From Ischnura elegans (lineage: Eukaryota > Arthropoda > Insecta > Odonata > Coenagrionidae): DNA of 64,000 nt. Positions 13,075 to 24,700 of this stretch are shown piece after piece (the first letter of the stretch is position 1; each line of letters opens with the position of its first letter). The translations under genes were made by a program, and so were the position numbers. The stretch lies in assembly GCF_921293095.1 (NCBI RefSeq), contig NC_060251.1, forward strand, positions 59,351,585 through 59,415,584, read 5' to 3'. Under the pieces are notes generated by a model. The model did no database searches, was not told the DNA's origin, and saw only the letters and a list, made by a program, of their open reading frames with translations.

Positions 13075-13178
13075 TTGCAGAAAGGTTTCTCGGGTTTTCC
13101 ACCGGTTGATGTCGTCCATGTCTCCCGGGAGACATGGACGACATCAACCGGTGGAAAACCCGAGAAACCTTTCTGCAA
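13075..13178. repeat. Perfect 104-bp palindrome without spacer
   Basis: The 52 bases 13075-13126 are the exact reverse complement of 13127-13178; the centre is CTCCCGGGAG. A direct repeat AGTGAAAGATTT flanks it (13031-13042 and 13178-13190). No terminal motifs of a transposon are visible. Confidence 0.95.
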
Positions 13179-13179
13179 G

Positions 13180-14650
13180 TGAAAGATTTGATTTCTGACT
13201 TCGACCCTGCATTTACTATTATGGTGCTTAATTATCTGAGGGAAATTTGATTTTGCATGCTTATCTGTTCAAAATAATATCACTTAATCTATAATTAGTG
13301 TTGGATGGGAAATATAGGGCGGTATAAATGTTCTCCACGACGCTCAGTCCTAACTGATCTAGATTGCTCAAGATATCTAAGCTCGCACCCTTCGAGTCTC
13401 TAATAGCTCTCAGTCTAATGCATGAAATAGTTGCGATACGCGCTTTGTTCGCTTGTAGAAGTATTTGACGTATCGCGTCGCTTATCTTCATACATTATTA
13501 TGTTCATGATTCGATGCACGAGTCGTCCATCCACATCAGGCAGGGGCAAAGGACGACTTTTCCAACGAATTGCTGGCAATGATGCAGAATTTGAACCGAC
13601 GGAAAATGCGAGTAGCCTTCACCGATAGCAAACGTCGGGAAAACATCGGACCCTGACTCCGTAAGTAACACCATTCGACAATAATGAGGCAAGAGTAGAC
13701 TAACAGAAACGAATTTAAATTAAGAAGAAGAAATGGGCCAAAAGCGAAAGCTTCTGTAACACTGAGCATCTGCACAATAGCCTTCAGATACTAGCAGCCA
13801 AGTTAGGACCGTCGCGGGGTAGCAGGTACTGGGAAAATGAAGAGAAAAAATCATGAATGCAATGGAGATGAGCGGTAGGGGGGCACGGAGATAGAATAAA
13901 ATCATGCCGGGATGGAAGATTTTGCATCTTTCATTTCAGGGGAAAATCATGATATAGCCAATGGTGTGCCTTAACGGAGACATCAACGCGGAGGGCTATG
14001 TCACTGAGAGGCGCCCAGTTACCTCATACAAAACATTCATCTGCCTGGACCACCAAAACTCAACACGGGTATTTTCGCCAGAGACGGACCAATTGAGCTG
14101 CAAGGGCGTTACTAACCACAGGAGTAACAATTACTTTGGAAGAAACGAGATGCCAAATTATGTCACCAGAGAAATATCGCGCGCCCACTATGAATACGAA
14201 AAGGATGCGGAAAGCATAATAGACTACGCATTCTCTTCCTGGAAAAGTTAGAGAGGCGATTATAAAGTTAGGCGGGTAATCAGAGAATGTATCCCCTTAG
14301 AAGTTTTCGCCAAGGTAACGAGATGTGGGCGGGGAGGAGGATGGAAATAGCGAGATGGAAGGTGAGGAAATTGCAATCGGAGGAGTAGGGCGTAAGTGGA
14401 TACGAATCGAGGGACGAGAGGATACTGTAAACCGAGATGGGAAATAAATGTTCGGGAAAAGGGATGGTGGATGTGTATGATGTTTCATGGATGGAATGAA
14501 GAAATATAGGATCGACGCCGATATTAAAAGTTAAAAAAATGCGAGTATGGTAAAAGACCTGGATGAATATTAACGAGGGCCGTTTTCATAGTCGGGTCCC
14601 TATAACCGGTTGATTATCTCTAATTGTTTTCAATCCTCTGTCATCTCTGT
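13180..14650. other. No gene recognised
   Basis: Contains a 96-codon plus-strand open frame (13961-14251) without recognisable motifs and without splice-site context. Other frames are shorter overlaps. Confidence 0.3.
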
Positions 14651-14659
14651 TGGCTTCGA

Positions 14660-15080
14660 TAGGGACGGAGTAACGTCTCACCTGCCAATCCAAAGCCTGG
14701 GGTTCGAGTTCTAGCAAGGTATTTCATTTCATTCACAGAACAGGGGTTGTTGAGCTTATTTAATGATTTAATTGTCAGTAAAGGCAAATACAAATAATTA
14801 CGCTCAAAAAAGACAACATCCTTTTAAGTAAAATTTTCTTTAGAAATGAAAATCACAATGCAAAAAAAACATACGCCCAATAAATGCGACGTTCACATAT
14901 CTGACAATCCAAAGCTTGTGGTTCGAGTTCTAACTGGGCATTCAATTTTCCTCACAGAACAGGGGTCGTTGAGCATATTGATCGTATAAGAGGGCAATTA
15001 CTTCTCAAATACGCTCAATAAAGACAAAATACTTTGATGCAAAAATTTATTTCGAAATGAAAATGGTAGCGCTAAATACA
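14660..15080 (+). repeat. Tandem pair of tRNA-like repeat units
   Basis: Unit 1 (from about 14,680): GCCAATCCAAAGCCTGGGG, TTCGAGTTCTA, ACAGAACAGGGGTTGTTGAG. Unit 2 (from about 14,902): GACAATCCAAAGCTTGTGG, TTCGAGTTCTA, ACAGAACAGGGGTCGTTGAG. Both continue with similar A-rich tails (CGCTCAAAAAAGACAA / CGCTCAATAAAGACAA). GGTTCGAGTTC is B-box-like. Unit length is about 220 bp. Confidence 0.55.
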
Positions 15081-16307
15081 TATAAAATAAAAACGAAGAT
15101 TTCTTATGCCATTTGCATTGCGGCAAATTAATAAAATTTACATAAAGCCTTCACTCAATCTGTACCTACACACAGCCTATGGAGCCAAACGATATTAAAA
15201 GAGGCAGCTTCGTACCATCGTCGTCACTGAGGTGCGTATCGTCGCCGCTAGCGTGAAAGTCGTGACCTGGGGCCTCTCCTCTCCCACTCCTCTCAACCTG
15301 CCCCCCTCATAGCCCCCTCCCCCCCGACCACCTCCAGCCAAACCCACACCCTTCCCCCTTTCGTAAAACCTCGGACCCCATCCCCTCTGTCCGTCTGCTC
15401 ACGCCGACTCCTCACCCTTTCGGCCGCCGTGGGTCCGTGGGCTCTCCACCGACCAGCGAACACACACACGTATGCGCCGCAGACGGGGCAGTGGTCCGCC
15501 TTCCTCACCACCTACAAATGCTCCTTTCTACCATCTCTCACGTTCTCTCGGAAAGCGCACGACAAACCACTCGCGCCGAGCAGGAAAAGAGAAAGAGGTA
15601 CGCGCACTCCAGAATATACACACACATCGCATGGCATGGTGGCGGTCTAAACAGCTTGTGGTCCGGATCAAAAAACGACTCGATATTGACAAAAAAAATC
15701 TCTGCAACCACGACTTGCTGGTTAAAATATCGGAAAGAGAACGATCATCAGAATCGCCGTGCAGGGAAAATGTAACAGGCACCCCAGAAAACACACAAAA
15801 ACATCCACAATAGCATCGCATCACATGGCGGCCATCCATAGCGAATATCCTGTGGTCCATAATGATAAACAACAATATAAAGACATGTAAAAAGAAAAAA
15901 AATTTCGTAGTACCAGAGTAAATATCATGGTAAGTCAACATCACCAGCTGATCGGAACGTTTCTGGAGAGTACCTAACTTAACCTCGGATTCTCTGGGTA
16001 GGGATCAACAAAGCCTAATTTGAATGACGCAGCAATACCAAATTCCATCACCGTGACGCTCTAAGTCCTTCATCATTGAGTATCGGAAGAGCCGCGACCT
16101 TCCCGGATAAGCCCCACGGAAGGCGCAGCAAGCTTGGGGACCAAAGGTGTCCCAGAAACAAGTCAAGAATTCCGTTCAAATCCCCACCACTGTTGTCATG
16201 CCAACCTCCCTAATACCTCAACGCTTCGCGCAGCAGACCACCACCATGCTCTGCGATACACACTAGCACTCTTTCACGCACAAGGCAACCACCAAAGGAA
16301 CACTCAC

Positions 16308-16409
16308 CTCCTCGGCGAACTCGAAGTCACCATCAAACTTCCTCTTCCTCTTGGCTTCGCCCGTGGCCGCCAAAAGCCCCACCAGGAGGATAATCCAAAT
16401 GCCCTTCAT
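16308..16409 (-). CDS. First coding exon of an unidentified secreted protein (signal peptide), rest not found
   Basis: A 34-codon exon starts at ATG (complement of 16407-16409) and ends at a consensus donor GTGAGT (complement of 16302-16307) in phase 0. It encodes MKGIWIILLVGLLAATGEA, a textbook signal peptide with a basic start, hydrophobic core and small residues before the likely cleavage point. This is followed by the basic run KRKRK and the acidic FDGDFEFAEE. The frame stays open upstream to 16496, but the internal ATG is preferred because it puts the signal peptide first. Such short first exons before long introns are common in insect secreted cuticle or matrix proteins. No further exon was recognised at lower coordinates, so the first intron may exceed 16 kb and the product cannot be named. 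Confidence 0.6.
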
Positions 16410-17089
16410 GGGCGAGCCGTGTCTTGGGCCACTCGCGCCGACAAAAAGACACAGGGCTCCTGTCTCTTCTCGAGGTCTTCTTTCTCTGGTAGTCAACCAG
16501 ATAATGTGGTCCTCGCGGGGTTTTCAAATGGTTGGTACGTCGGCTAGGTGGTACGGCTGCTGCGGAAAATTCTCTCTTCACCCAAGGAGGACGCTCACAC
16601 GGCCACCTCCTGCTCGGACCACTGCCACTCCTCTCACTGCCGCTTCTTGTCCGAAACCCGCCTCTCAACTCTTCCCTCCCTTCCGCGTCAAAGAGATGAA
16701 GAAGATGAGAAGGATGCTGTGTACAGTCCTTCTCGAGGAGACGGAGAGAAGGGAAAAAAAGGTTTTTTTTATCCCCGGGAGGAGGGTGAATTTAGCGCGG
16801 GGGTGGCGTGGACGAAGGTGAGTGAGTTTGAAGGGGGTGCGGGAAGTGATGAGAGAGAGACTTTCTCTCACCCCCGAAGAAAAAGGTTTCACCCCTTGCG
16901 GGAAAGGGTGAACCCTATCGCCACCTCCCTCGCGGCTCCAACCCGAGAGAGAGGGAGAGAGAATAATACGCGTCCCGGAATAATCAATCAGTTGGATCCT
17001 CTCCACGGATGTTGATCGCGAAGAATAAACGTCTTCGGTTATTGTTTGATAAAGAGAGAGAGGGGTGGTTGTGGAGGAGAATCTGAGGT

Positions 17090-17135
17090 CTCTCAGTCCT
17101 GCTGCCACCTAGGGGAAGGCGCCTTTTAAACTGTG
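17090..17135 (-). promoter_or_regulatory. Possible core promoter upstream of the signal-peptide exon
   Basis: On the minus strand a TTTAAAAGGCGCC box (about 17118-17131) lies roughly 700 bp upstream of the start codon at 16409. About 30 bases further on is a GGCAGCAGGACTGAG stretch that could hold a start site. The whole 15.2-17.6 kb area is clearly GC-richer than its surroundings. This is inference from composition and one TATA-like box only. Confidence 0.2.
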
Positions 17136-18710
17136 CTAGCGCTGCTACACGTCGGGTTGAAAAAGAGCTCGATAGTGGCAGCTGACGGACGTTAACATGC
17201 GCACACGCGGTCTCTCAAGGTCCCACTGCGCAAGCTTCTCTCTTGCACCCTCCCCTCCTTCACCCACTCCCCTCAAAGCGCGCACGATTCGCCTTCCCCT
17301 CCTCCTCCCCGTGTACCCCTTCTCCATACGTCCGACGGGATGGTCCAGATAGTTCGGGAATCGACCGTTGGCAGCAGCATGGTCTAGGTTCCCGATTGGA
17401 CTCCCACGGGAATTAAATGTCGGGGGTGCAGGCATTGGGGGGGATTCGATTTTTGTTTTCTTTCTCCTTCTGCCATGCCCACTGTTCCTCCAACTTAACG
17501 CTCGAAATGCGGAGGGGGGAGTAATTGAAAAAATATTGCGACAGCGGGAAATTACGTGAAGGGGAAGCGCTTCGCTTTGATTAACCATAAGTTACCGTCA
17601 CGAATAACAAAATCCGAAGGTAATGGAACCTTGAAGAGCACTCAAAAAGAACAAATACAATCAAAAAATAAAATAAAGGCTACTACAGGTTTTAATCTAG
17701 AAGAATCACACTACTCCACCGCAGTCACAGCATTTTGTGAACAGGATAAATATTAATGATGAAAATGAGAAATTTAGCGTTGGTGCTCATTGACATTTTT
17801 GCCTTAAAAAAACTGACCAAGGCCTCTACAACTGCAATTACTTTCTCAAGCTTCAAAAAAATAAGTTTTCTTTTATCGTAAAAACCATGTTCTGTCGTCT
17901 AAAAATAAAGAGTGAATCAAGTTACGATGGAGCTCTCTCCATTATGAATGCTCTATTGGATTTTGAAAATAAAAAAATCCGTCCATACATTTACTACTTC
18001 CTTAAGTCGCAATATCATACCTGGATCTCATCCGTTTCTCTTATTGCTATAAATAATCAGAGGAGATATTAAAATTTTAATGTCTAATGCAAACAAAAAT
18101 CATGAATGAGGTTGCCGAAATTATTGCATCTTGAAGTTATATTAGTTATTTTTTAAAGGCGTTTCCTTACCACCAATGAGGCAATTGAGAAGTAATAATA
18201 AGAAATGTATACCTGTACATTGTCCTTGACTCAAAAATGTTTACACTAATACTCAAGTTAATAACTATGAAGAGTAAAATCAACTGCAATGTAAAAAGGC
18301 CTCCACATAAAACCCTAAAATAAATATGTAGCAGATTTAACAATCGATTGAAAAAATATTATTCCTAACCAGTTCCACATAAAAATATTATTCTTTTATA
18401 AAAAATGTATTTTGTCATAATAATATTAGGGTAAATTTGCAGATTAGTCCAGCATTATAAGAAAATCATGGCAAAAACAATGTTACAAACGTTAGTCACC
18501 TTCGAAGTACTCTCCATTTACAAATAAAATTGGTTAAAAACGTTTTTTTCCACAACGGTGGGTGAGGAAGCATTATCATACATTTTTTTTACCAAAAACT
18601 CAAGTTGCGGCAAGCAGCAACACGTGCCGCTTTTTGATTAGGAGTTAATAAGCGGAGGAATTTCACCGAGATTCGTCTCATTTGCTAATCTTCGATTAAA
18701 ATTCGCGGCA

Positions 18711-19377
18711 ATAGGGTAGGTTCCTTCATCAAAGAAAACGAAAGGCATTGATTGCGATTCGTTACCCACCATTAGTGTATTCATAATACACAAATTATTT
18801 GGTTTTTGAAGTACCGGTTTAGACGAATGGCAAGGGTCAAATTTTATCCTCATTTGAAAAAGGCCAGATTGGCGCCCATGCGATTCCACTCCACGTGACG
18901 TCACAGGGACCTAGTTTCTACACGAGAGGATAGGAGTTATACATCGTCTGAGGTTACCAATGCATGCATGAGGCGTAGAGCTCAGGGAAACATGTCTTAA
19001 TAATCACCTATTAAAACTGGCTAAGGTCGGAAAGTTTTCTTCGCTTGATATGGTATTAATAAACCTTTTTTAAGCCAAGCGCTACCAGCCAGCAAGGTAC
19101 TCAGCTACCCGCTAGCATCCTGCGTCCTATTAGCGCTCAGAGCCTCGATCAAGGTCACCTCACAAGGCGGGAGGGGGAACCAGAAATGCGTCGCACGGAC
19201 TTTTTCCCATCATTCCTACTTACGCGTCGCGTTTTCGCGCGCTTGAAAATTTTCACTTTTCCTTTAATCGCGAAAAATAGGTATCGTCATTTAAAAATCT
19301 AAAAGCGTGAAATACGTACTCCAGGAGTAATAATCTTTCGATTTAGGCAATAAAAAAATAATAGGAAACCACCCTAT
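18711..19377 (+). mobile_element. TA-flanked MITE family, copy A
   Basis: 667 bp from ATAGGGTAGGTTCCT to AATAGGAAACCACCCTAT. The ends are inverted repeats of about 14 bp flanked by TA, as in Tc1/mariner-related MITEs. The interior contains a CACGTGACGTCAC stretch with the TGACGTCA palindrome. No coding capacity. It interrupts the mariner transposase relic that starts at 19378. Confidence 0.85.
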
Positions 19378-19681
19378 TAACTCCACGAAAGAACAGATGG
19401 TTGAGCTCGTCGATGTTACACCTCTCATCCTCGTACACAAGGGCACAGAATTTTTTTTCACGTTTTCCATCGGTTCTGGACCTGGAAGGCCGTCCCGGGA
19501 GTTGAATGTCTTCCATGGACATGATGCCACGTTTGAATTTCGAATACAACTCGTGTAATTTAGTTCTTTTTAAGGCGTGTTCTTTATGAGCTGTTGACAA
19601 TACATCAACCGTGTCGGACTCACTTTTACCGAGGAGAGAACAAAATTTCAATGCTCCACGCTGTTATCGAATATCAGCCAT
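19378..19681 (-). pseudogene. mariner-type transposase N-terminus, broken
   Basis: Reads from an ATG at 19681 on the minus strand: MADIR, a stop codon, then QRGALKFCSLLGKS, RTKLHELYSKFKRG and LPGRPSRSRTD. This is the helix-turn-helix and GRPS-x-S-x-TD linker order of mariner/SETMAR-type transposases. An in-frame stop at codon 6 and MITE copy A joined after about 100 codons leave no catalytic DDD domain. I found no continuation beyond the MITE. Confidence 0.75.
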
Positions 19682-20249
19682 ATCAAAAATTAAAGTGGTT
19701 AAAAAACTATTAGAATGTAAACTGTCACAGGGGCTTGCTATAACCGTCTAAACTGTTTCGCATACTGACTCAAAAATGATGAAATTACACTTATTTAGTG
19801 GGAGAAGTCCGTACTATTTGAGCGACGTGCGCAGCGATATCAGTCCGGTTATTTTTAGGTCTCCCCTTGTACTATAACTTTATACCCATTACTACAGTAG
19901 GCTCCATCATCCTTCCACCTCACTTCGCATAATCGTAAGATATTTATCCTCCCTTTCTCGATTCCCATATTGATACTTTCTGGCTTCTCAGCTCACATTA
20001 TTACCCTCATATTCCACGTCTATATATTTATTGATGCCTTATTCTTCTCCATCTTCTTGGCCTTCTATTCTTCTTTCGTATCTGCTGCTGCTGATGATTA
20101 AGTCTCTGCAAATATTTCGCATGATGACGACCCCGAGGACCTTGCCGATCTCGCTGTCCATACCGTGAACGACACCCGCCTTTTGCGGACGGTTCCCGTT
20201 CGATGAGTTTCGGAGGTTCATTTGAAACCTGTGTGAAAAAAAAAACTCG

Positions 20250-20755
20250 TGCCCATGCGATGCCACTCCACATGACGTCACAGGGACCTAGTTTCTATAC
20301 GAGTAGATAGGAGTTTTAGATCGTCTGAGATTACCAATGCATGCGTGAGGCCCAGAGATCAGGGAAATATGTCTTAATAATCACCTATTAATATTGACTA
20401 TGGTCGGAAAGTTTCCTTCGTTTGATAAGGTATTAATAATCCTTATTTAAGCCAAGCGCTACCTGCTAGCAGGGTACTCTGCTTCAGCGCTCAAAGCCTC
20501 GCCCCAAAGTCACCTCACACGGCGACAGCGGGAACCAGACTGACGTCACACGGGGTTTTCCCAACATTCATACTGAGCTAAGAATATAATACTGAGCTGA
20601 GAAAGAGCGTTTTTGCGCGCTTGAAATTTTTCACTTTTTATTTAATCGTGAAAATAGAAATCGTCATTTAAAAATCTAAAAGCGTGAAATGCGTACTCCA
20701 GGAGTAATAAATTTTCGATTTAGGCAATAAAAAAATAATAGGAAATCACCATATT
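20250..20755 (+). mobile_element. TA-flanked MITE family, copy B (left end missing)
   Basis: Begins in the middle of the family sequence at GCCCATGCGATGCCACT and runs to AGGAAATCACCATAT. About 165 bp of the left end seen in copies A and C are absent. It is otherwise collinear, including the CATGACGTCACAGGG block, with an extra short insertion near 20,575-20,600. Confidence 0.8.
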
Positions 20756-21431
20756 GTAAAAGGAGCTGGAATTAAGGAGGAGAACGGGAGATTTTACATC
20801 AGGACGAGACCCAAAAACCTGAAGGCCCGCCAAGGACGAACACCACGCAGGCTGAGAGGATTTTCCAGGCCACAGAGGGAAAAACCAACCTGTATCGTCG
20901 AATAATTGTGTTTTAACTATAAATTCATATTTTCATATAAGATACAAGAAGCCATAAGGCAAGAGATTTTAATTGGCCAAGAATTAAGTTTGTGGCTGGT
21001 ATCCCTTTGCATCAAGTAATTGGATATTGTGAAAATTGTAAGTGATGAAGTGTGGAAAATAATTAGAAAATAAAATTAAAAGGAATAATTATTAATAAAC
21101 CAAATTTGTGTCTAAATTAGAATATACAGTCGGTCATGACCTAAGGGTATAATTGTTTTGATTATTTAAATTGTCTGTAAATTGAATATTTCATTTTGTC
21201 AAGTAAACTGCAAACGCATCACTAAACCTGCAATGTTTCTTGTATCTTCTTTTCCGACGAGCAAGCTGGGGCAAAGTAATTAAAATATAAGGGAAGATAA
21301 GATATCGAAATCGTGGTTTTTTCCAGGTAAAAGAATCAATAGATTTTCGTGTTAAATGTTTATCCTCAACATGGAGCATAATGCTAAGTAGAAAAACAAA
21401 AAAAATCTTGTTATATGGTGGTTTAAGTGAC

Positions 21432-21587
21432 ATACCCTCTAGCGATCATTGGGAGGAAGAAGTAGATGAAGTGTATGAACAGCTCGACGAAATAATTAGA
21501 TAAACCCCGAGTAAGAAAAATGTAGTAGTGATGGGGGACTGGAACGCCTCAGTAGGAGGAGGAAAGGATGGAAAGGAAATAGGATAG
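21432..21587 (+). pseudogene. LINE endonuclease fragment (RTE/CR1-like)
   Basis: Translates as SSDHWEEEVDEVYEQLDEII, then an in-frame stop, then KKNVVVMGDWNASVGGGKDG. The MGDWNA-x-VG motif is a core of the apurinic-type endonuclease of non-LTR retrotransposons. Only about 50 codons are recognisable; the flanks are too degraded to join. Confidence 0.7.
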
Positions 21588-21789
21588 AATGTCCAGGGGA
21601 TACGTGACGACGATATCAGACAGACTGCATCATAGTAAGGCAGAGGTTTGGGAACAGTGCGAAAAACTCTCGCAGCTTCTCTGCAGCGGATACGGATTCA
21701 GATTACAACCTAAATCTTATGAAATACAACGTGAGAATATTTCATTAGATAAGAGAGGCAGCCCGAAGCGATTGACAAAATGCACCATG

Positions 21790-24700
21790 TAGACCAAGCT
21801 TAACCGGTAGATTACCTGTTCTGACGATAAAAATGGAACAGAGCTCCAACACGTCGACCGTGATACGTTTTTGTACGAAATGAAGTAGTGGCTACAGCAG
21901 ATTAGATTTGAGGTATTTCAGAGGGATGCTGGAGTGAAGGTGTGATTACTCCAAACAGTCAGATCACCCAGATTAGAGTTAAAATTCAGGTAAGGCTTAG
22001 CGGTAGACGTGCTGCGTCAAGTGTACGTTAAGCGTCTCCCGCGGTGACAGGCAACATCAAACACGCTGGTGACGCATGACGGGTCGCGCGCGCCTAGCCA
22101 TCAACACCCGCTTCCCATCCCCTCCAGTTTTCCAGAGAGGGTTGACAGTTTTGTGTGAATTGAAAGGCGAGAGAGAGGGCGAATTCATATCCTCACCCGT
22201 CACCTATTGACCGCAAAAAAAAAGTTTGCGTTACCCATGGGGCAAGTTTTTCTTAAAATGCCACTCCACTGACATGGCAGGTTGGTTATTAAAAATTGGC
22301 CTCAAAATAAATATTCAGATGAATGAATTTATACACGTGCTTACACTCACCTTATACATATTTACACCCACATTTGGGAAAAAATTATGAGATGATTTGA
22401 CAGATCTTTTTATTCGAGTCATGTATCAAACTTCTTGAAAGATAAGGTTATTCAAATAATATAGTATTGGTAGGAAATTCATTCAAATCTCTAATCAGGA
22501 ACCATTTTCATTCCTTCCTTAAAATGAATTCCGCACTGACCACGAATTATTTTTATCCACAAATTCACATATTTATCTTTAGCCGAATGGTAATGGCAAA
22601 TAGGAATGACGGAATTCAGAGCCCACCCGAAGGTTCGACGTCCTCATTGCACCATTGATGCGAAGGCCAATTCTTTGATTGATTATTCCTCACATGCTCA
22701 TCATGGAACACAAAGAATACAATACGCCATGAAATAAAATGTCATGGAAAATACGCAAATGATACATCATTTTAAATACGTATGTTTTTTGGTGCATGCT
22801 CATAGAACTTGTTCAGCGAATACAGAGGCAACGAATGAGGTGAATTACCAATACCAGCGTCAACAGGATTCATCTCCGCGGATCAAGATCCGGTGATTAG
22901 AAGCAATGACTTTTGGCCCTCAAATTCCTTCAATATTTAAGGCATAAAAGCAGTTGACAACACTGTAATAGATGAAAAATTTAGATTTTCGACAATTTTC
23001 CCAGGGTTTCAAACGATTTTAGAGGGGGTCGATTCCATTATTATTTTTCGTAGCTCCTCTCGTTCATTCCAGAGATCTGTATGGATCAGTCAGTCAGTCA
23101 GCGGTCTGAATTGGGTTTTATATTACATAGATGCCTGAATTTCTCTTAAAATATTAACATTTCAAGATGCCAGAAAAGTTGTCTCCTGACACATGTCATT
23201 CATCGTAATATATTTTCTGATCTGTAGCGTACATGATAAAAATTCATCTCTCTCCTTATCTGAAGAGCCCATGGGTGTAAATCCAAATTGTTCACGAGTG
23301 GTTACTTGGCGTAGAGGGCGCCGTGGAATTTGTTTTCATGGGGAGGGAAGGTATTTTATGGAAATCTATTTTAGGATGGGTAACAAAATAAAAGAGAAAC
23401 AATGAACTGTCAATTAAATCTGCCAAGTCGTATGAAATGAAGCCAGGTGTCGTGCATTCCAAGCGAACTCGACTAATTATTGAAACAAAGGAGTCTGCGG
23501 TTGGCCATTATTTGTTATTACATATTTGAATATTACAACGTCCTTACTAAATAGTTCCACAACATTACTAGTGATCCAGAAAAAGTAAGTTCATTTGCAC
23601 GAAAATTTTCTGCCAAAGATGCTTTTCACATTAAAATTTTAGGGAGTTGGGTATAGTCAACCGGTTTAGGAGACATGTGCCTCAGAGCTTATAGGGGTGG
23701 GAAGTGTCCAAAACTACTAATCCCATGTTAATCCGGCACTGAACACGACTCAGGAGCGTCCAAAGCTCGCATTTTAAAAGATATCGATTTCAAAGGAGCT
23801 CGATTTAAAAATCCATGTCTCCGAATTCGTACAGTGCCGTTGAAAATAAATGATGGAAGAACGCCATGATAAAAATTACAAACGACAAATAGACTGAAAT
23901 AAATATTTAAAACAAGAGCCGCAAAATTGTCCTGGTTAAAAACAAGCAGCAACAGGATGGAATCAAAAATATAAACATGGCTGGCGATTGGGATGACACC
24001 TGATCTGTTTTCCGTATATTCATGGCGAATCATGAATTAACTAGGAGTACATGTTGTGCAATTGAGTATTCACAGAGAAGAGCGTTCGCTTATTACAAAA
24101 TTCATTCATTCGTCTGAAGTGGGGGAGGATGATTCCGCGTCGATACGAAATGTACCTCATTAAAACATGTAGGAAAAAATAATGGCCAACCGCATACTCC
24201 TATGTTTCAATAATCAGTCAAGTTCAGTGCGAATGCACCATTACTGGCTTTATTTGATACGGCTTGGCTGTCGATCCGGCAGCTATGTGCCCTCGATTAA
24301 ATGGACACAATCACGCTAGCCATCTATACGATTCCGATTCTACGGAATACAGAAATCAGGAGAAATGGATATTTGAGCCAATTGCATATGAAAATTAGAG
24401 ATATGTCTCATACTCAAATAGAGAAAAATGTGAATGTAAAATGCATACGTTCTTAATGCCGCCGGGCCGATATTTCGGCTTTTGCCTTTCAGCCGAAGAG
24501 TGCCACGGGCCAGGCTTTGAGGTAATTAAATGTTCAATATACAATTTTGCAGCAACTAAACTCTTCAATAAAATCAGGAATAATTACACAGTTGGTAATT
24601 AATATAAAAAGAGTAAAATACAAAAAAACAACATGTTGATATACCAAAAAAATGACATAACAGAATTTTTTCTAGAAGATTTCAGCCTTAATTTAAATAC

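Larger units (their letters stand above)
15200..17600. other. GC-rich island around the signal-peptide exon
   Basis: Composition shifts from the AT-rich background to many C-rich or G-rich runs, with purine tracts such as GAGAGAGA near 16,850 and 16,945 and CpG-containing blocks. Several overlapping open frames on both strands are products of this composition and none resembles a known protein, apart from the short exon at 16,308-16,409. Most simply this is promoter and 5' UTR territory of that gene. Confidence 0.4.

Noticed and set aside
13961..14251. 96-codon plus-strand open frame as a gene
   Set aside because: No recognisable motif, no splice sites or promoter, and no repeat copy; within the length expected by chance.
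16134..17108. Long overlapping frames of 111-156 codons on both strands
   Set aside because: All come from C-rich and G-rich low-complexity sequence; only the short signal-peptide exon has protein-like features and a consensus donor.
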